A stretch of 64,000 nucleotides of DNA from Pseudomonas sp. Bout1 (GTDB lineage Bacteria > Pseudomonadota > Gammaproteobacteria > Pseudomonadales > Pseudomonadaceae). Position numbers and translations under genes: made by a program. How positions within the stretch are numbered: position 1 is the stretch's first letter; every line of letters begins with the position of its first letter. The stretch spans positions 186,001 to 250,000 of the forward strand of contig NZ_JAVIWK010000001.1 of the NCBI RefSeq assembly GCF_034314165.1, given 5' to 3'. Below are positions 17,941-26,852 of the stretch, one piece after another. The notes beneath the pieces were generated by a model. That model was not told where the DNA came from and made no database searches. It saw only the letters and a program-made list of their open reading frames with translations.

Positions 17941-18921
17941 ATGTCGATCGAAGTCCGTAATGTCAGCAAGAATTTCAACGCCTTCAAGGCCCTGAACAGC
18001 ATCAATCTGGACATCCAGAGTGGCGAGCTGGTGGCGTTGCTGGGCCCGTCCGGCTGCGGCAAGACCACCTTGCTGCGCATCATTGCCGGTCTTGAAACCC
18101 CGGATGACGGCAGCATCGTGTTCCACGGTGAAGACGTCTCCGGCCACGATGTGCGTGATCGCAACGTCGGCTTTGTGTTCCAGCACTACGCGCTGTTCCG
18201 CCACATGACGGTGTTCGACAACGTCGCGTTCGGCCTGCGCATGAAGCCGAAAAACCAGCGCCCCACCGAAAGCCAGATCGCGGTAAAAGTCCACGAGCTG
18301 CTGAACATGGTGCAGCTTGATTGGTTGTCGGATCGCTACCCGGAACAACTCTCCGGCGGCCAGCGCCAGCGTATCGCCCTGGCTCGCGCCCTGGCGGTAG
18401 AACCTAAAGTGCTGCTGCTGGATGAGCCGTTCGGCGCCCTCGATGCCAAGGTCCGTAAAGAGCTGCGCCGCTGGCTGGCGCGCCTGCACGAAGACATCAA
18501 CCTGACCTCGGTGTTCGTGACCCACGACCAGGAAGAAGCCATGGAAGTGGCGGACCGCATCGTGGTGATGAACAAGGGCGTGATCGAGCAGATTGGCTCA
18601 CCGGGTGAAGTCTACGAAAACCCGGCCAGCGATTTCGTTTATCACTTCCTGGGTGACTCCAACCGCCTGCATTTGGGTGAAGACAAGCACGTGCTGTTCC
18701 GTCCGCATGAAGTGTCGCTGTCGCGCCATGAGCTGGAAGACCACCACGCGGCTGAAGTACGCGATATTCGCCCGCTGGGTGCGACCACTCGGGTGACGTT
18801 GAAAGTCGAAGGCCAGAGCGAGCTGATCGAGGCTGAAGTGGTGAAGGATCACGACAGCCTGACCGGTTTGGCGCGGGGCGAGACGTTGTTCTTCAAGCCC
18901 AAGGTCTGGCAGAAAGCCTAA
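17941..18921 (+). CDS. cysA: sulfate/thiosulfate ABC ATPase
   Basis: ATP-hydrolysing subunit of the sulfate importer (326 aa). Walker A is GPSGCGKT at 35-42, the ABC signature LSGGQRQR starts at 137, and Walker B with the catalytic glutamate is [13 protein letters not shown]-terminal regulatory beta-barrel (about 235-326) is present, as in CysA and MalK. This closes the oscA-sbp-cysTWA set. Confidence 0.96.
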   Translation: MSIEVRNVSKNFNAFKALNSINLDIQSGELVALLGPSGCGKTTLLRIIAGLETPDDGSIVFHGEDVSGHDVRDRNVGFVFQHYALFRHMTVFDNVAFGLRMKPKNQRPTESQIAVKVHELLNMVQLDWLSDRYPEQLSGGQRQRIALARALAVEPKVLLLDEPFGALDAKVRKELRRWLARLHEDINLTSVFVTHDQEEAMEVADRIVVMNKGVIEQIGSPGEVYENPASDFVYHFLGDSNRLHLGEDKHVLFRPHEVSLSRHELEDHHAAEVRDIRPLGATTRVTLKVEGQSELIEAEVVKDHDSLTGLARGETLFFKPKVWQKA

Positions 18922-18938
18922 GAACACTGCAAAACCCA

Positions 18939-19002
18939 ATGTGGGAGCTGGCTTGTGTGGGAGCAGGCAAGCCAGCTCCCACAGAAAACCGGTTCCCACA
19001 TT
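18939..19002. repeat. compact REP palindromes after cysA
   Basis: AATGTGGGAGCTGGCTTG and TGTGGGAGCAGGCAAGCC, then CCAGCTCCCACAGAAAACCG and GGTTCCCACATT, form nested dyads between the convergent cysA and Mpo1-like genes. No separate T-tract terminator is seen, so this may serve for both. Confidence 0.8.
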
Positions 19003-19018
19003 GAGTTTGTGTTGCTTG

Positions 19019-19543
19019 TCAGGCCGTGGCGTTCTTGTGCCGCACGGCCACCGGCCCCGAGCGCTCTTCAATCTGCTGCTTGAGGTCATGCCGCAGCCCC
19101 AGCAGAAACGCCAACTCCGCCACCACAAACAACGGCCCTACGATCAGCCCGGACACGTCATCGACAAACGCCGGTTTTTTGCCCTCGTAGTAATGCCCCA
19201 CAAACTGGATCACCCAGCCCACCACGAACAGGCCGATGCCGCTGCCCAGCCACACCAGCGTACTTTGCGCTGCCAACACATGCCCGGCCCACACCGACAG
19301 GCCCATCAGCACCGTCATCAGCACACCGAGTGCAAATTCCAGGCGCAGGTAGAACCACGCCGAGAGCAGCGCCACCACTACGGCCGGCGATAGCCACAAC
19401 CCGGCTACTGTCCATTCGGGGCGTGACAGCAGCACGGCCACCGCCACCACAATCAGCGGAATGCCGATAAAGTGGCTGGCGATATTGCGTGGGTCACGGT
19501 GGTAGGCGGCGTATTGACTGAGGTGGTCGACGAGGCTTTTCAT
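19019..19543 (-). CDS. Mpo1-like (DUF962) membrane protein
   Basis: Membrane protein of 174 aa with about four helices and the DUF962/YGL010w pattern YHRDPRNIASHFIGIPL near the N-terminus and IQFVGHYYEGKKPAF near the C-terminus. The yeast homologue Mpo1 is a 2-hydroxy fatty acid dioxygenase with conserved histidines, so a role in fatty-acid alpha-oxidation is possible. The ATG at 19543 has AGGAGG 7 bases upstream. The gene diverges from a Crp/Fnr regulator that may control it. Confidence 0.8.
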   Translation of the reverse strand: MKSLVDHLSQYAAYHRDPRNIASHFIGIPLIVVAVAVLLSRPEWTVAGLWLSPAVVVALLSAWFYLRLEFALGVLMTVLMGLSVWAGHVLAAQSTLVWLGSGIGLFVVGWVIQFVGHYYEGKKPAFVDDVSGLIVGPLFVVAELAFLLGLRHDLKQQIEERSGPVAVRHKNATA

Positions 19544-19625
19544 TGTTATTCCTCCTGTAGGATGTTTGATCATGCCCTGTAGGCCTGCGGCAGACTGTCA
19601 GTTGGCCGACAATCTCGGAGTTCTC

Positions 19626-20312
19626 ATGGATGTAGAGAAATGGCACCCACGGCTGGCCACCGGTCACTGGTACAGCCACCTGCCTGCTGACTTACAGAAT
19701 AGCTTGCTGGCCAGCGCCCGGCTGCGGCAGCTGACGGCGGGGCAGTACCTGTTCAAGCGCGGCGACCCACCGTGCGGGTTGTACGCGGTGCTGGAAGGCT
19801 CCCTGCGCATCAGTGCGGTGAACGAGCAGGGCAAGGAAGCGGTGTTGAGCCTGGCGGAGTTGCCGTACTGGTTCGGCGAGATTTCCCTGTTCGACGGGTT
19901 GCCCCGCACCCACGACGCCTGCGCTGTCGGGCCTTGCACGCTGTTGCAGGTGCCCCATGTGGCGTTGCTGCAGATCCTCGATGACGCGCCGCGTTACTGG
20001 CGCGACATGGCCTTGTTGATGAGCCAGAAGCTGCGCCTGACCTTTATCAATATCGAGCAATTGAGCCTGATGCCGGCGTCGGTGCGGGTGGCGCACCGCT
20101 TGTTGATGATCGCCGAAGGCTACGGCGACATCGAGCAGGCGCGGCAGGTGCTGCAACTGCCCCAGGAAGACCTCGCTGCGATGTTGAGCCTGTCGCGCCA
20201 GACCACCAACGCGTTGCTCAAGGACCTGCAAGGCCAGGGCATCGTGCGCCTGGGCTATGGCGAGATCGAAATCCTCGACCCACAGCGTTTGCGCGAGGCG
20301 GCGCATGCCTGA
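19626..20312 (+). CDS. Crp/Fnr-family transcription regulator
   Basis: Regulator of 228 aa with an N-terminal cyclic-nucleotide-binding fold (about 15-140, with GDPPCGLYAVLEGSLRIS) and a C-terminal winged helix (about 155-228, DLAAMLSLSRQTTNALLKDL). There is no Fnr-type N-terminal cysteine cluster, so it is not an oxygen sensor of that class. The start at 19626 is preceded by GGAG; the frame is open to 19566 but would overlap the divergent promoter. The divergent Mpo1-like gene is the likeliest target. Confidence 0.88.
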   Translation: MDVEKWHPRLATGHWYSHLPADLQNSLLASARLRQLTAGQYLFKRGDPPCGLYAVLEGSLRISAVNEQGKEAVLSLAELPYWFGEISLFDGLPRTHDACAVGPCTLLQVPHVALLQILDDAPRYWRDMALLMSQKLRLTFINIEQLSLMPASVRVAHRLLMIAEGYGDIEQARQVLQLPQEDLAAMLSLSRQTTNALLKDLQGQGIVRLGYGEIEILDPQRLREAAHA

Positions 20313-20350
20313 GGGTGTTAGCCTGCGCTCACGATTATTCGAGGTGTGTT

Positions 20351-20716
20351 ATGCGCGTCCTGCTAGTGGAACACGAGTCAGAGGCGGCCGAGTCGATGGG
20401 CCGCAGTCTTGAGGAGGCCAGTTACACGGTGGAGGTGGCGGCCAATGGCATGGCGGCCCTGCGCTTTGTGGAAAGCACCGAATACGACCTGGTGATCCTG
20501 GATGTGATGCTGCCGGGGCTGAATGCCTGGAAGCTGCAACAGGCGATTCGGCTGAAAGGCGAGACGCCGATGCTGTTCCTGACCACGCCCGACGGGATTG
20601 AAGACCGGCTGCGTGGGTTGGAATTGCACGAGGATGATTATTTGCTCAAGCCGTTTGAGGCCCGGGCCTTGGTGGCACGGGTGAAGAAGGTGTTGCGGCG
20701 CGATCGGGGGCGCTGA
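20351..20716 (+). CDS. stand-alone response-regulator receiver
   Basis: Receiver domain of 121 aa with no output domain. The phospho-acceptor is in VILDVMLPG (D51 or so), with TT as the switch threonine and LLKPFEARALVARVKKVLRR at the end, which resembles the linker of OmpR-type regulators cut just before their DNA-binding domain. It may pass phosphate to another protein or titrate a kinase. It begins 38 bp after the Crp/Fnr gene. Confidence 0.85.
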   Translation: MRVLLVEHESEAAESMGRSLEEASYTVEVAANGMAALRFVESTEYDLVILDVMLPGLNAWKLQQAIRLKGETPMLFLTTPDGIEDRLRGLELHEDDYLLKPFEARALVARVKKVLRRDRGR

Positions 20717-20740
20717 CTGATCTGGCGCTTGTAGTGCCTG

Positions 20741-20840
20741 GGCCATCGCCATCGCGGGCAAGCCCGGCTCCCACACTTGATCACAGTTGCCCAAGACCAC
20801 TCGGTCAACTGTGGGAGCCGGGCTTGCCCGCGATGAGGCC
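20741..20840. repeat. REP doublet, outward-facing
   Basis: GCCATCGCGGGCAAGCCCGG with CTCCCACA, then a spacer with CAGTTG/CAACTG, then TGTGGGAGCCGGGCTTGCCC with CGCGATGAGGCC. The units have the opposite order to most doublets here. It separates convergent genes. Confidence 0.85.
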
Positions 20841-20862
20841 CCCACTGCAACTCCAGCTCCAG

Positions 20863-21867
20863 CTACTTCAACCCATCCCGAAACTGCCCGGGCGTCAGCC
20901 CCGTCCAACGCTTGAACGCCCGGTTAAAACTGCTGGTATCGGCAAACCCCAACAAATGACTGATCTGCGCCAGAGAACATCCGGGATCGCGCAGATGCAG
21001 CAACGCCAGGTTCTCCCGGCATTCATTCAGCAGCGCATCAAACCGGCATCCCTCATCGGCCAGGTGGCGCTGCAAGCTGCGCAAACTCAAATGCAACGCC
21101 TGGGCGATCCGCTCGGCGCTCGGTTCACCGTCGGGTAACTGTGCCTCGATGGCAGAACGCACCTTGCGCTCCCAGGTCAGCGGTCGCAATTGCGCCAAGG
21201 TGCGTTTAAGCACGGTTTCATTGTGTTCGGCCAACTCTGGATTGGCGTCATCCAAGTGACTGTCAAAGTCCTGGGCGGCAAACTCCAAACGGTCCTCATC
21301 GGCGGCGAAAAACACTGGCGCGCGAAACACCGTGTGCCACGGCTTGGGGTCGGCCGGCTCGGGCCGGCGCAGGTACACCGCCAGCGGCGCGTATTCCCGG
21401 CCCAGCCGATTACGGCAGGTTCGCACATAAATCGCGGCAAACGCATCGATCGCTTCAAACGCTGGCGCAGACGTGCCGGCAGGCTGTTGCAAGCGAAAGT
21501 GGTAACGCTCGCCCTCCCGGCTAAGTTCCAGGCTCAGGGCGTCGCTGACCACCTGGTGATAGCGCACGATCCGTTCGAACACTTCCCGCAGGCTGGCGCT
21601 GGCCACCAGCGCGTAACCCAGCGCATGAAAGGTGGTGGGGCTGACAAACCGCGACACCCGCAGGCCAATCGCCGGATCGCCACTGGCCTGCACCGCCAGT
21701 TCCCACAGGCGCGTGGTAGCGGACAACGGATAGCGCGCGTTGGGGTCATCCATCAGCTGTGGGTCGAGCCCGGCCTGCACGCACAGCGCCGCGCTGTCGA
21801 GGCCCAGCACGTCGAGCTGCTTGCGCAGGGCGCGGGTCCAACTGGCGAGGGAGGTCGGTTCGGTCAT
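20863..21867 (-). CDS. AraC-family regulator
   Basis: AraC-type activator (334 aa) with an arabinose-binding-regulator-like N-terminal domain (about 15-205) and a C-terminal double helix-turn-helix (about 235-334, ending HLLGFADTSSFNRAFKRWTG). Relatives of this layout (OruR/Mmc type) usually activate an adjacent divergent gene; here that is the membrane desaturase starting at 21969, 101 bp away. No strong ribosome site precedes the ATG. Confidence 0.88.
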   Translation of the reverse strand: MTEPTSLASWTRALRKQLDVLGLDSAALCVQAGLDPQLMDDPNARYPLSATTRLWELAVQASGDPAIGLRVSRFVSPTTFHALGYALVASASLREVFERIVRYHQVVSDALSLELSREGERYHFRLQQPAGTSAPAFEAIDAFAAIYVRTCRNRLGREYAPLAVYLRRPEPADPKPWHTVFRAPVFFAADEDRLEFAAQDFDSHLDDANPELAEHNETVLKRTLAQLRPLTWERKVRSAIEAQLPDGEPSAERIAQALHLSLRSLQRHLADEGCRFDALLNECRENLALLHLRDPGCSLAQISHLLGFADTSSFNRAFKRWTGLTPGQFRDGLK

Positions 21868-21968
21868 GTTGATTGGCGCTTGCGGTCAACAGGTTGGCGT
21901 GTGGGGCTAGCGTCCCGCCAGATCGCATAGGGCAGGATGTACGCATCAATAAACAAGAGGATGGAAGC

Positions 21969-23015
21969 ATGCAAGGTACTTGTGCAAGTCCCCAGCAGAT
22001 GAACGCACTACAGCGTTCAGCGCATATTCGTGAAGTGGTACTTGCCGAGGGCCTGTTATTGCGCCAGCGCCATCCGTGGCTGCTGCATCAGGACGCGTTG
22101 GGCGCGGGCATCCTGGCCTTTGCGCTGGTGGGCATGCTGGGTTCGGCGGCGCTTTATATCACCGGGCACATGGTGTGGTGGGCGTGCCTGCTGCTCAATG
22201 CGTTCCTCGCCTCATTGACCCACGAGCTGGAGCACGACCTGATCCACAGCATGTACTTTCGCAAGCAGCGCCTGCCTCACAACCTGATGATGGGCCTGGT
22301 GTGGCTGGCTCGGCCCAGCACCATCAACCCTTGGGTGCGCCGCCATATCCACCTCAACCACCACAAGGTGTCCGGCACTGAAACCGACATTGAGGAGCGG
22401 GCGATTACCAACGGTGAACCGTGGGGCCTGGCGCGGTTGCTGATGGTCGGCGACAACATCATGTCGGCGCTGATCCGGGTGCTGCGCGCACCGTCCTGGA
22501 AGCACAAGTTGAGCATTCTCAAGCGCACGGCGCTGGTCTACGCACCGCTGGCGTTGCTGCATTGGGGCGCGTGGTATGTGTTTCTCGGCTTCCATGCCAT
22601 CAACGGCATTGCCAGCCTGCTGGGCGCGCCGATCGACTGGTCGGCGAATACGTTGGCGGTGATGCACGTCATCGACATCGCTGCGGTGGTGATCATCGGG
22701 CCCAATGTGCTGCGTACCTTCTGCCTGCACTTTGTCAGCTCCAACATGCACTACTACGGTGATATCGAGCCGGGCAATGTGGTCCAGCAAACCCAGGTGC
22801 TCAACCCCTGGTGGCTGTGGCCGTTGCAGGCGTTCTGCTTCAACTTCGGCAGCACCCACGGGATTCATCATTTCGTGGTCAAGGAACCGTTCTACATTCG
22901 CCAAATGACGGTGAAAACGGCGCACAAGGTGATGGCTGAAATGGGCGTGCGCTTCAATGACTTCGGCACCTTTGCCCGGGCTAACCGCTTCAAACCTCAC
23001 ACTGTGGCGAGTTGA
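21969..23015 (+). CDS. membrane fatty acid desaturase / hydroxylase
   Basis: Integral membrane di-iron oxygenase of 348 aa. Histidine motifs are HELEHD at 85-90 with H93, HIHLNHH at 126-132 and HGIHH at 297-301, in the order required for iron binding. Hydrophobic segments lie at about 45-82 and 195-245. It differs from the DesA-type enzyme at 11204 in its spacing and lacks the long tail. Substrate (acyl chain, alkane or other lipid) is not evident. AGAGGATGG precedes the ATG. Its 3' end overlaps the convergent LysR gene by 19 bp. Confidence 0.8.
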   Translation: MQGTCASPQQMNALQRSAHIREVVLAEGLLLRQRHPWLLHQDALGAGILAFALVGMLGSAALYITGHMVWWACLLLNAFLASLTHELEHDLIHSMYFRKQRLPHNLMMGLVWLARPSTINPWVRRHIHLNHHKVSGTETDIEERAITNGEPWGLARLLMVGDNIMSALIRVLRAPSWKHKLSILKRTALVYAPLALLHWGAWYVFLGFHAINGIASLLGAPIDWSANTLAVMHVIDIAAVVIIGPNVLRTFCLHFVSSNMHYYGDIEPGNVVQQTQVLNPWWLWPLQAFCFNFGSTHGIHHFVVKEPFYIRQMTVKTAHKVMAEMGVRFNDFGTFARANRFKPHTVAS

Positions 23016-23932
23016 ACGGCAACCTCCAGTGTTTGCTTATCCACCTGCACCAGCGTCTCAATCATCGCCTTGGCCGCCGGCGACAAGCGAAAGCCGGTGC
23101 GGCTGACGATCCCGCAGCGATTGTTTAAGCTGTCGAGGCTGTGGGGCACATTACGCCAATGCAATACGGCCAGCTCACCGTTGGCAAATTCGTTGGAAAA
23201 CGCCTCTTGCGCCCCCAGCCCAATTGCATTGGAGCGGCGCACAATGGCTGCCAGCGCCGCAAACTGCTCAAGCTCAATAGCGGGAGAAAAGTCGATACGC
23301 CCGCTCAGGTTGGCCAGCAGCTTGCGTACCCCCGCAGCTATCAAGGGCGTAGCCAATGGGTAGTCAAACAAGTCGTTTGTGGAGAGGCTGTCCTTGGCCA
23401 GCAGCGGATGCCCGGCGCGGCAAAAAAACACATTGCGCCGGGGCGTCAGGGCTTGGGTCTGGAAGTTCGGATCGGCCTCGAAGTGGCGCACATCCGCGAC
23501 GAAAAACTCGATCTCCTCGCGGCTTAAACTGCGGCCGAGTTTTTCCCAGTTATCCACCTGTAAACCGCAGCGTATTCTGGGATGGGCGCCGACAAATTGC
23601 GCGATCGCTTCGGGTACCAGGTTCACCGCCGCCACTGCATCGCAGCCAAAGGGCAATTCGCCGGCGTCGAGCTTGGTCATGCGCGTGACTTCATGGCTCA
23701 GGCGCGCCGCGCCCTGTACCAGTGACAATGCGTGTTGCAACACCACCTGGCCTTCGGGGGTAGGGCGCAGGTCCTTGTGCGCCCGGTCCACCAGTATGCA
23801 ACCGAACGCTTGTTCCAGGCTTTGGATACTGCGGCTGAACGCTGGCTGGGTAATGCCCATGGCGTCGGCGGCGCGCACGAAACTGCGGTACTCGTTCAAA
23901 GCAATGAAGTAGCGCAGTTGGCGAAGGTCCAT
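22997..23932 (-). CDS. LysR-family regulator
   Basis: LysR-type regulator of 311 aa. The N-terminal winged helix-turn-helix (about 1-60) contains RAADAMGITQPAFSRSIQSL; the effector-binding domain follows (about 90-300). The neighbouring genes on the same strand begin well downstream and encode an MFS permease, so the target is uncertain. Confidence 0.9.
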   Translation of the reverse strand: MDLRQLRYFIALNEYRSFVRAADAMGITQPAFSRSIQSLEQAFGCILVDRAHKDLRPTPEGQVVLQHALSLVQGAARLSHEVTRMTKLDAGELPFGCDAVAAVNLVPEAIAQFVGAHPRIRCGLQVDNWEKLGRSLSREEIEFFVADVRHFEADPNFQTQALTPRRNVFFCRAGHPLLAKDSLSTNDLFDYPLATPLIAAGVRKLLANLSGRIDFSPAIELEQFAALAAIVRRSNAIGLGAQEAFSNEFANGELAVLHWRNVPHSLDSLNNRCGIVSRTGFRLSPAAKAMIETLVQVDKQTLEVAVQLATV

Positions 23933-24006
23933 GGGGCTTCCCGGCGTCCTGGAGGGAACCGGGATTCTAATAGCCTTACTTATTCCGTCAACGAAGCTTT
24001 ATTGCT

Positions 24007-25206
24007 TTATCTAGACTCAAAATGCATATCTATAGAGCCGGTACGATAAGTCGCGGGGCTGAATACCCGCGTGAGTATCAGCATCGCCACCACCGTCAGC
24101 GTCAGCACTATCCAGGCGCTGACGAAACTGCCGGTCAGCTCCCGCAGCCAGCCGGTCAGCCAGGGTGAGATAGCGTTGATCAAAAAGCCCACGCCCTGGA
24201 CGAACGCCGCCAACTGGCCGGCTTCCCGAGGGTCGCGGCGGTGATCCAGGGTCAGCAGCAGGCTCAGGGCAAAACACGCACCCAGGCCAAAACCGATCAG
24301 CGCTACCCACAAGTGCGGGAATTGCAGCGGGGCTGTCAGCAGGCCGATATAGCCCGCGGTCTGGGCCAGCAGGCTGATGCTCAATAACGGTCGACGATCA
24401 ATGCCTCGTTGCGCCAGTGCTGGCATCAACAGCGCGGCGATCACCTGGAAGATCGTCATGAACGCCAGCAGTGAACCACTGGGCAGCACGTCCCAACCCA
24501 GTTGCTGATAGTAGGCCGGCAGCCACGCGACCATGCTCATGTAGCCGCAATTCACCAGGCCGAAATACAGCGCCAACAACCACGCCCGACGGTTGCGCAG
24601 GCCCTGGAACGGCGCCGTCACCTGCGGGTTTTTCGCCGCGCCCAATGGCAGCCACGCCCACAGCAACAACGCTCCCAGTGCCGGTAGCAGCCAGATCCCG
24701 AGGCCGGCTTGCCAATGCTGGAAATGCCCTGCCACCAACGGGCTTAACAACGCCGCCAAACCACCTCCGCCCATCAGCGCCGCCGAATAAACCCCCATTG
24801 CCAACGGCACACGCTGGTGAAACTGACGCTTGATCATCGCCGGCACCAACGCCTGGATCAGCGCCACACCCGCGCCGCCGAACAATGCGGTGGCCAGCAG
24901 TGCCGGCGCCTGGCCAAACAGCCAGCGCGCGAGGCACGCCAGCAGAATCATCATCAACCCCAGGGCGATCCCGCGACGTTCCCCCAGCTTTGCCTCCAGG
25001 CGCACGCCCACCAGCGCCACCAGGCCCATGCAAATCACCGGCAGGCTGGTGAGCAGGGCGCTGCTCTGGAAGCTCAGGCCGGTGGCCAGGCGGATCTCCC
25101 CGAGCAGCGGGCTGATGGAACTGAGGATCGGCCGCAGGTTCAGGCCCAGCACCACCAGCAAGCCCCAGCCGGCGAGTTTGCCGGCGAACGAATTATTCAG
25201 TGTCAT
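24007..25206 (-). CDS. MFS transporter, CynX/NimT type
   Basis: Inner-membrane permease of 399 aa with 12 predicted helices, of the cyanate-permease (CynX/NimT) branch: GLNLRPILSSISPLLGEI near the start and the LGERRG loop between helices 2 and 3. The ATG at 25206 lies inside the end of the deaminase gene (14-base overlap), which indicates coupled translation; a longer frame to 25395 would run inside the deaminase gene. The pairing suggests uptake of a nucleobase-like or other nitrogenous compound for the deaminase, which is inference. Confidence 0.85.
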   Translation of the reverse strand: MTLNNSFAGKLAGWGLLVVLGLNLRPILSSISPLLGEIRLATGLSFQSSALLTSLPVICMGLVALVGVRLEAKLGERRGIALGLMMILLACLARWLFGQAPALLATALFGGAGVALIQALVPAMIKRQFHQRVPLAMGVYSAALMGGGGLAALLSPLVAGHFQHWQAGLGIWLLPALGALLLWAWLPLGAAKNPQVTAPFQGLRNRRAWLLALYFGLVNCGYMSMVAWLPAYYQQLGWDVLPSGSLLAFMTIFQVIAALLMPALAQRGIDRRPLLSISLLAQTAGYIGLLTAPLQFPHLWVALIGFGLGACFALSLLLTLDHRRDPREAGQLAAFVQGVGFLINAISPWLTGWLRELTGSFVSAWIVLTLTVVAMLILTRVFSPATYRTGSIDMHFESR

Positions 25207-25654
25207 GCAGGGCCTGCCATTGCGCGTAAAGGGTCTGCATCGCCGCTTGCGGCAAGTGCTGCACAGGCAATTTTTGCTCCGCCAGTGGCAACGCCACTTG
25301 CTGGTAAATCGCTGCTGTCGACAGGCCAAAGGGCGTCGCCACTTCATTGCTGGCAGCGAATACCACGCGGGACACGCCGCACAGGTATATCGCACTCAGG
25401 CACATCGGGCAGGGTTGGCCGCTGGCGTAGATCACGCAGCCTTCCAGGCGCGGGCCAAGTTGTTGACTGGCTGCGCGGATGGCGAGCATTTCGGCGTGGG
25501 CGGTCGGGTCCTGGCTGAGGTGGATTTCGTTGACAGCCTCCGCCAGCACCTCGCCGTCGCGCACCAGGACCGCACCAAACGGGCGGCCTCCAGCGGCTAC
25601 GTTGGCCTGGGCCAGTTGCACCGCCTGATGCAGATGCCGTTGATCGTCAGTCAT
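25193..25654 (-). CDS. cytidine/guanine-deaminase-family protein
   Basis: Zinc-dependent deaminase of 153 aa (CDA/TadA superfamily). The zinc site is HAE at 53-55 and PCPMC at 81-85. It is closer in shape to guanine deaminases and small nucleoside deaminases than to tRNA adenosine deaminase, which in Pseudomonas is encoded elsewhere. GAGGGG precedes the ATG. It forms an operon with the MFS transporter and diverges from a LysR gene that probably regulates both. Confidence 0.85.
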   Translation of the reverse strand: MTDDQRHLHQAVQLAQANVAAGGRPFGAVLVRDGEVLAEAVNEIHLSQDPTAHAEMLAIRAASQQLGPRLEGCVIYASGQPCPMCLSAIYLCGVSRVVFAASNEVATPFGLSTAAIYQQVALPLAEQKLPVQHLPQAAMQTLYAQWQALHDTE

Positions 25655-25760
25655 GCCAAACCCCTCGTGCGCAATGAGGCGTGAAGTATGGGCAGCTACA
25701 AGGGTATTCTGAAATTAAATATAACCATGCCAATCAGTGGCAAATGCAATGGTGAGGCCC

Positions 25761-26612
25761 ATGTTCGATCCCGTGTTATTGCGCAGCTTTGTCGCCGTCG
25801 TCGATTGCGGCAATTTCACCCGCGCCGCCGAACGCCTGCATTTGACCCAGTCCACGGTCAGCCAGCAGATCCGCCGCCTCGAAGACGCCTTGGGCAGCCA
25901 GGTGCTGGACCGCGACCAGCGCCGCGTGGTGGCCACGGTCGAGGGCGAACGCTTGCTGGCCTACGCGCGGCGCATTCTGGCGCTGCACGAAGAGGCTGCC
26001 GATGTGCTGATCAATCAGCAGAGCGACGGCGTGTTGCGCCTGGCGGTGCCCGAGGATTTTGCAGCTGAACGCTTGATGCCGCTGCTGTCGGCGTTTGTGC
26101 AGGCTTATCCACGGGTGCGCCTGGAGGTCACCAGCGGGTTGGGCCCGGAGTTGCTGCGCGATTATCGCGGCGGTGAATTCGACGTGCTGCTGGTCAAGCA
26201 AATGGGCAACAGCGATGACTGCCTGGCCTCCTGGCCGGAGCCGTTGTGCTGGGTCGACAGCCGCAGCGCGCCGTCCCTGGCGCGTGATCCGCTGCCGCTG
26301 GTGGCATTCCCCGCAGGTGGCCTGTACCGCAATGAAATGCTGCATCACCTGGAGGTGGGCGGCTGGCGCTGGCGCATCGGTTACTCCAGTGCGAGCCTGG
26401 CCAGCGTGTGTTCGGCGGTGGCGGCGGGGCTCGGGATCAGCTTGCTGCCGGTGCGGGTGGTGCAGCCCGGGCATGTGGTGTTGGGCGCAGACAGCGGTTT
26501 GCCGGCGGTGCAGGGCGTGCGGCTGGCGCTGTATGGCCGCAATGGCCTGGGCGCGGCGGGGCAGGCGTTGTTGCATCAATTGCTGGATTTATGTGCCGGT
26601 AATCCTCGCTGA
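25761..26612 (+). CDS. LysR-family regulator (divergent from deaminase operon)
   Basis: LysR-type regulator of 283 aa with DNA-binding helix FTRAAERLHLTQSTVSQQIR and a standard effector domain. The start at 25761 follows GGTGAGG; an upstream ATG at 25737 is not needed. The 106-bp divergent intergenic region with the deaminase-MFS operon makes that operon the likely target. Confidence 0.9.
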   Translation: MFDPVLLRSFVAVVDCGNFTRAAERLHLTQSTVSQQIRRLEDALGSQVLDRDQRRVVATVEGERLLAYARRILALHEEAADVLINQQSDGVLRLAVPEDFAAERLMPLLSAFVQAYPRVRLEVTSGLGPELLRDYRGGEFDVLLVKQMGNSDDCLASWPEPLCWVDSRSAPSLARDPLPLVAFPAGGLYRNEMLHHLEVGGWRWRIGYSSASLASVCSAVAAGLGISLLPVRVVQPGHVVLGADSGLPAVQGVRLALYGRNGLGAAGQALLHQLLDLCAGNPR

Positions 26613-26792
26613 TTCATGCCTTCAGTGAATATTTTGTATGCCTTAAAAGCATTCGGATTTTGCCCCTCGGCGCCAGGCCGCGCAGGACGTGGCCTCGGCG
26701 TATCTGGATGTTTCGTTTATTCAATTTGGATCTATGTATAACTTTAAAGATTACTTTAAGAGATAAGCGTCTGGCCCCGATGATTCAGCCCT

Positions 26793-26826
26793 CGACGGCC
26801 GCCAAGGCAGGCCCGTCGGTTTTTTT
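26793..26826 (+). terminator. terminator before tonB
   Basis: CGACGG / CCGTCG stem with an imperfect inner part, followed by seven T residues, 26 bases before tonB. It may end the LysR transcript or attenuate a transcript into tonB. The rest of 26613-26852 is AT-rich around 26700-26760, consistent with a promoter; no clear Fur box was seen. Confidence 0.65.
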
Positions 26827-26852
26827 GCTTAAGACCGCAGGGGAGTTAATCA

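Noticed and set aside
20351..20716. Truncated OmpR-type regulator gene
   Set aside because: The frame ends normally after a complete receiver and no DNA-binding domain is found in other frames downstream before the REP doublet, so it is annotated as a stand-alone receiver.
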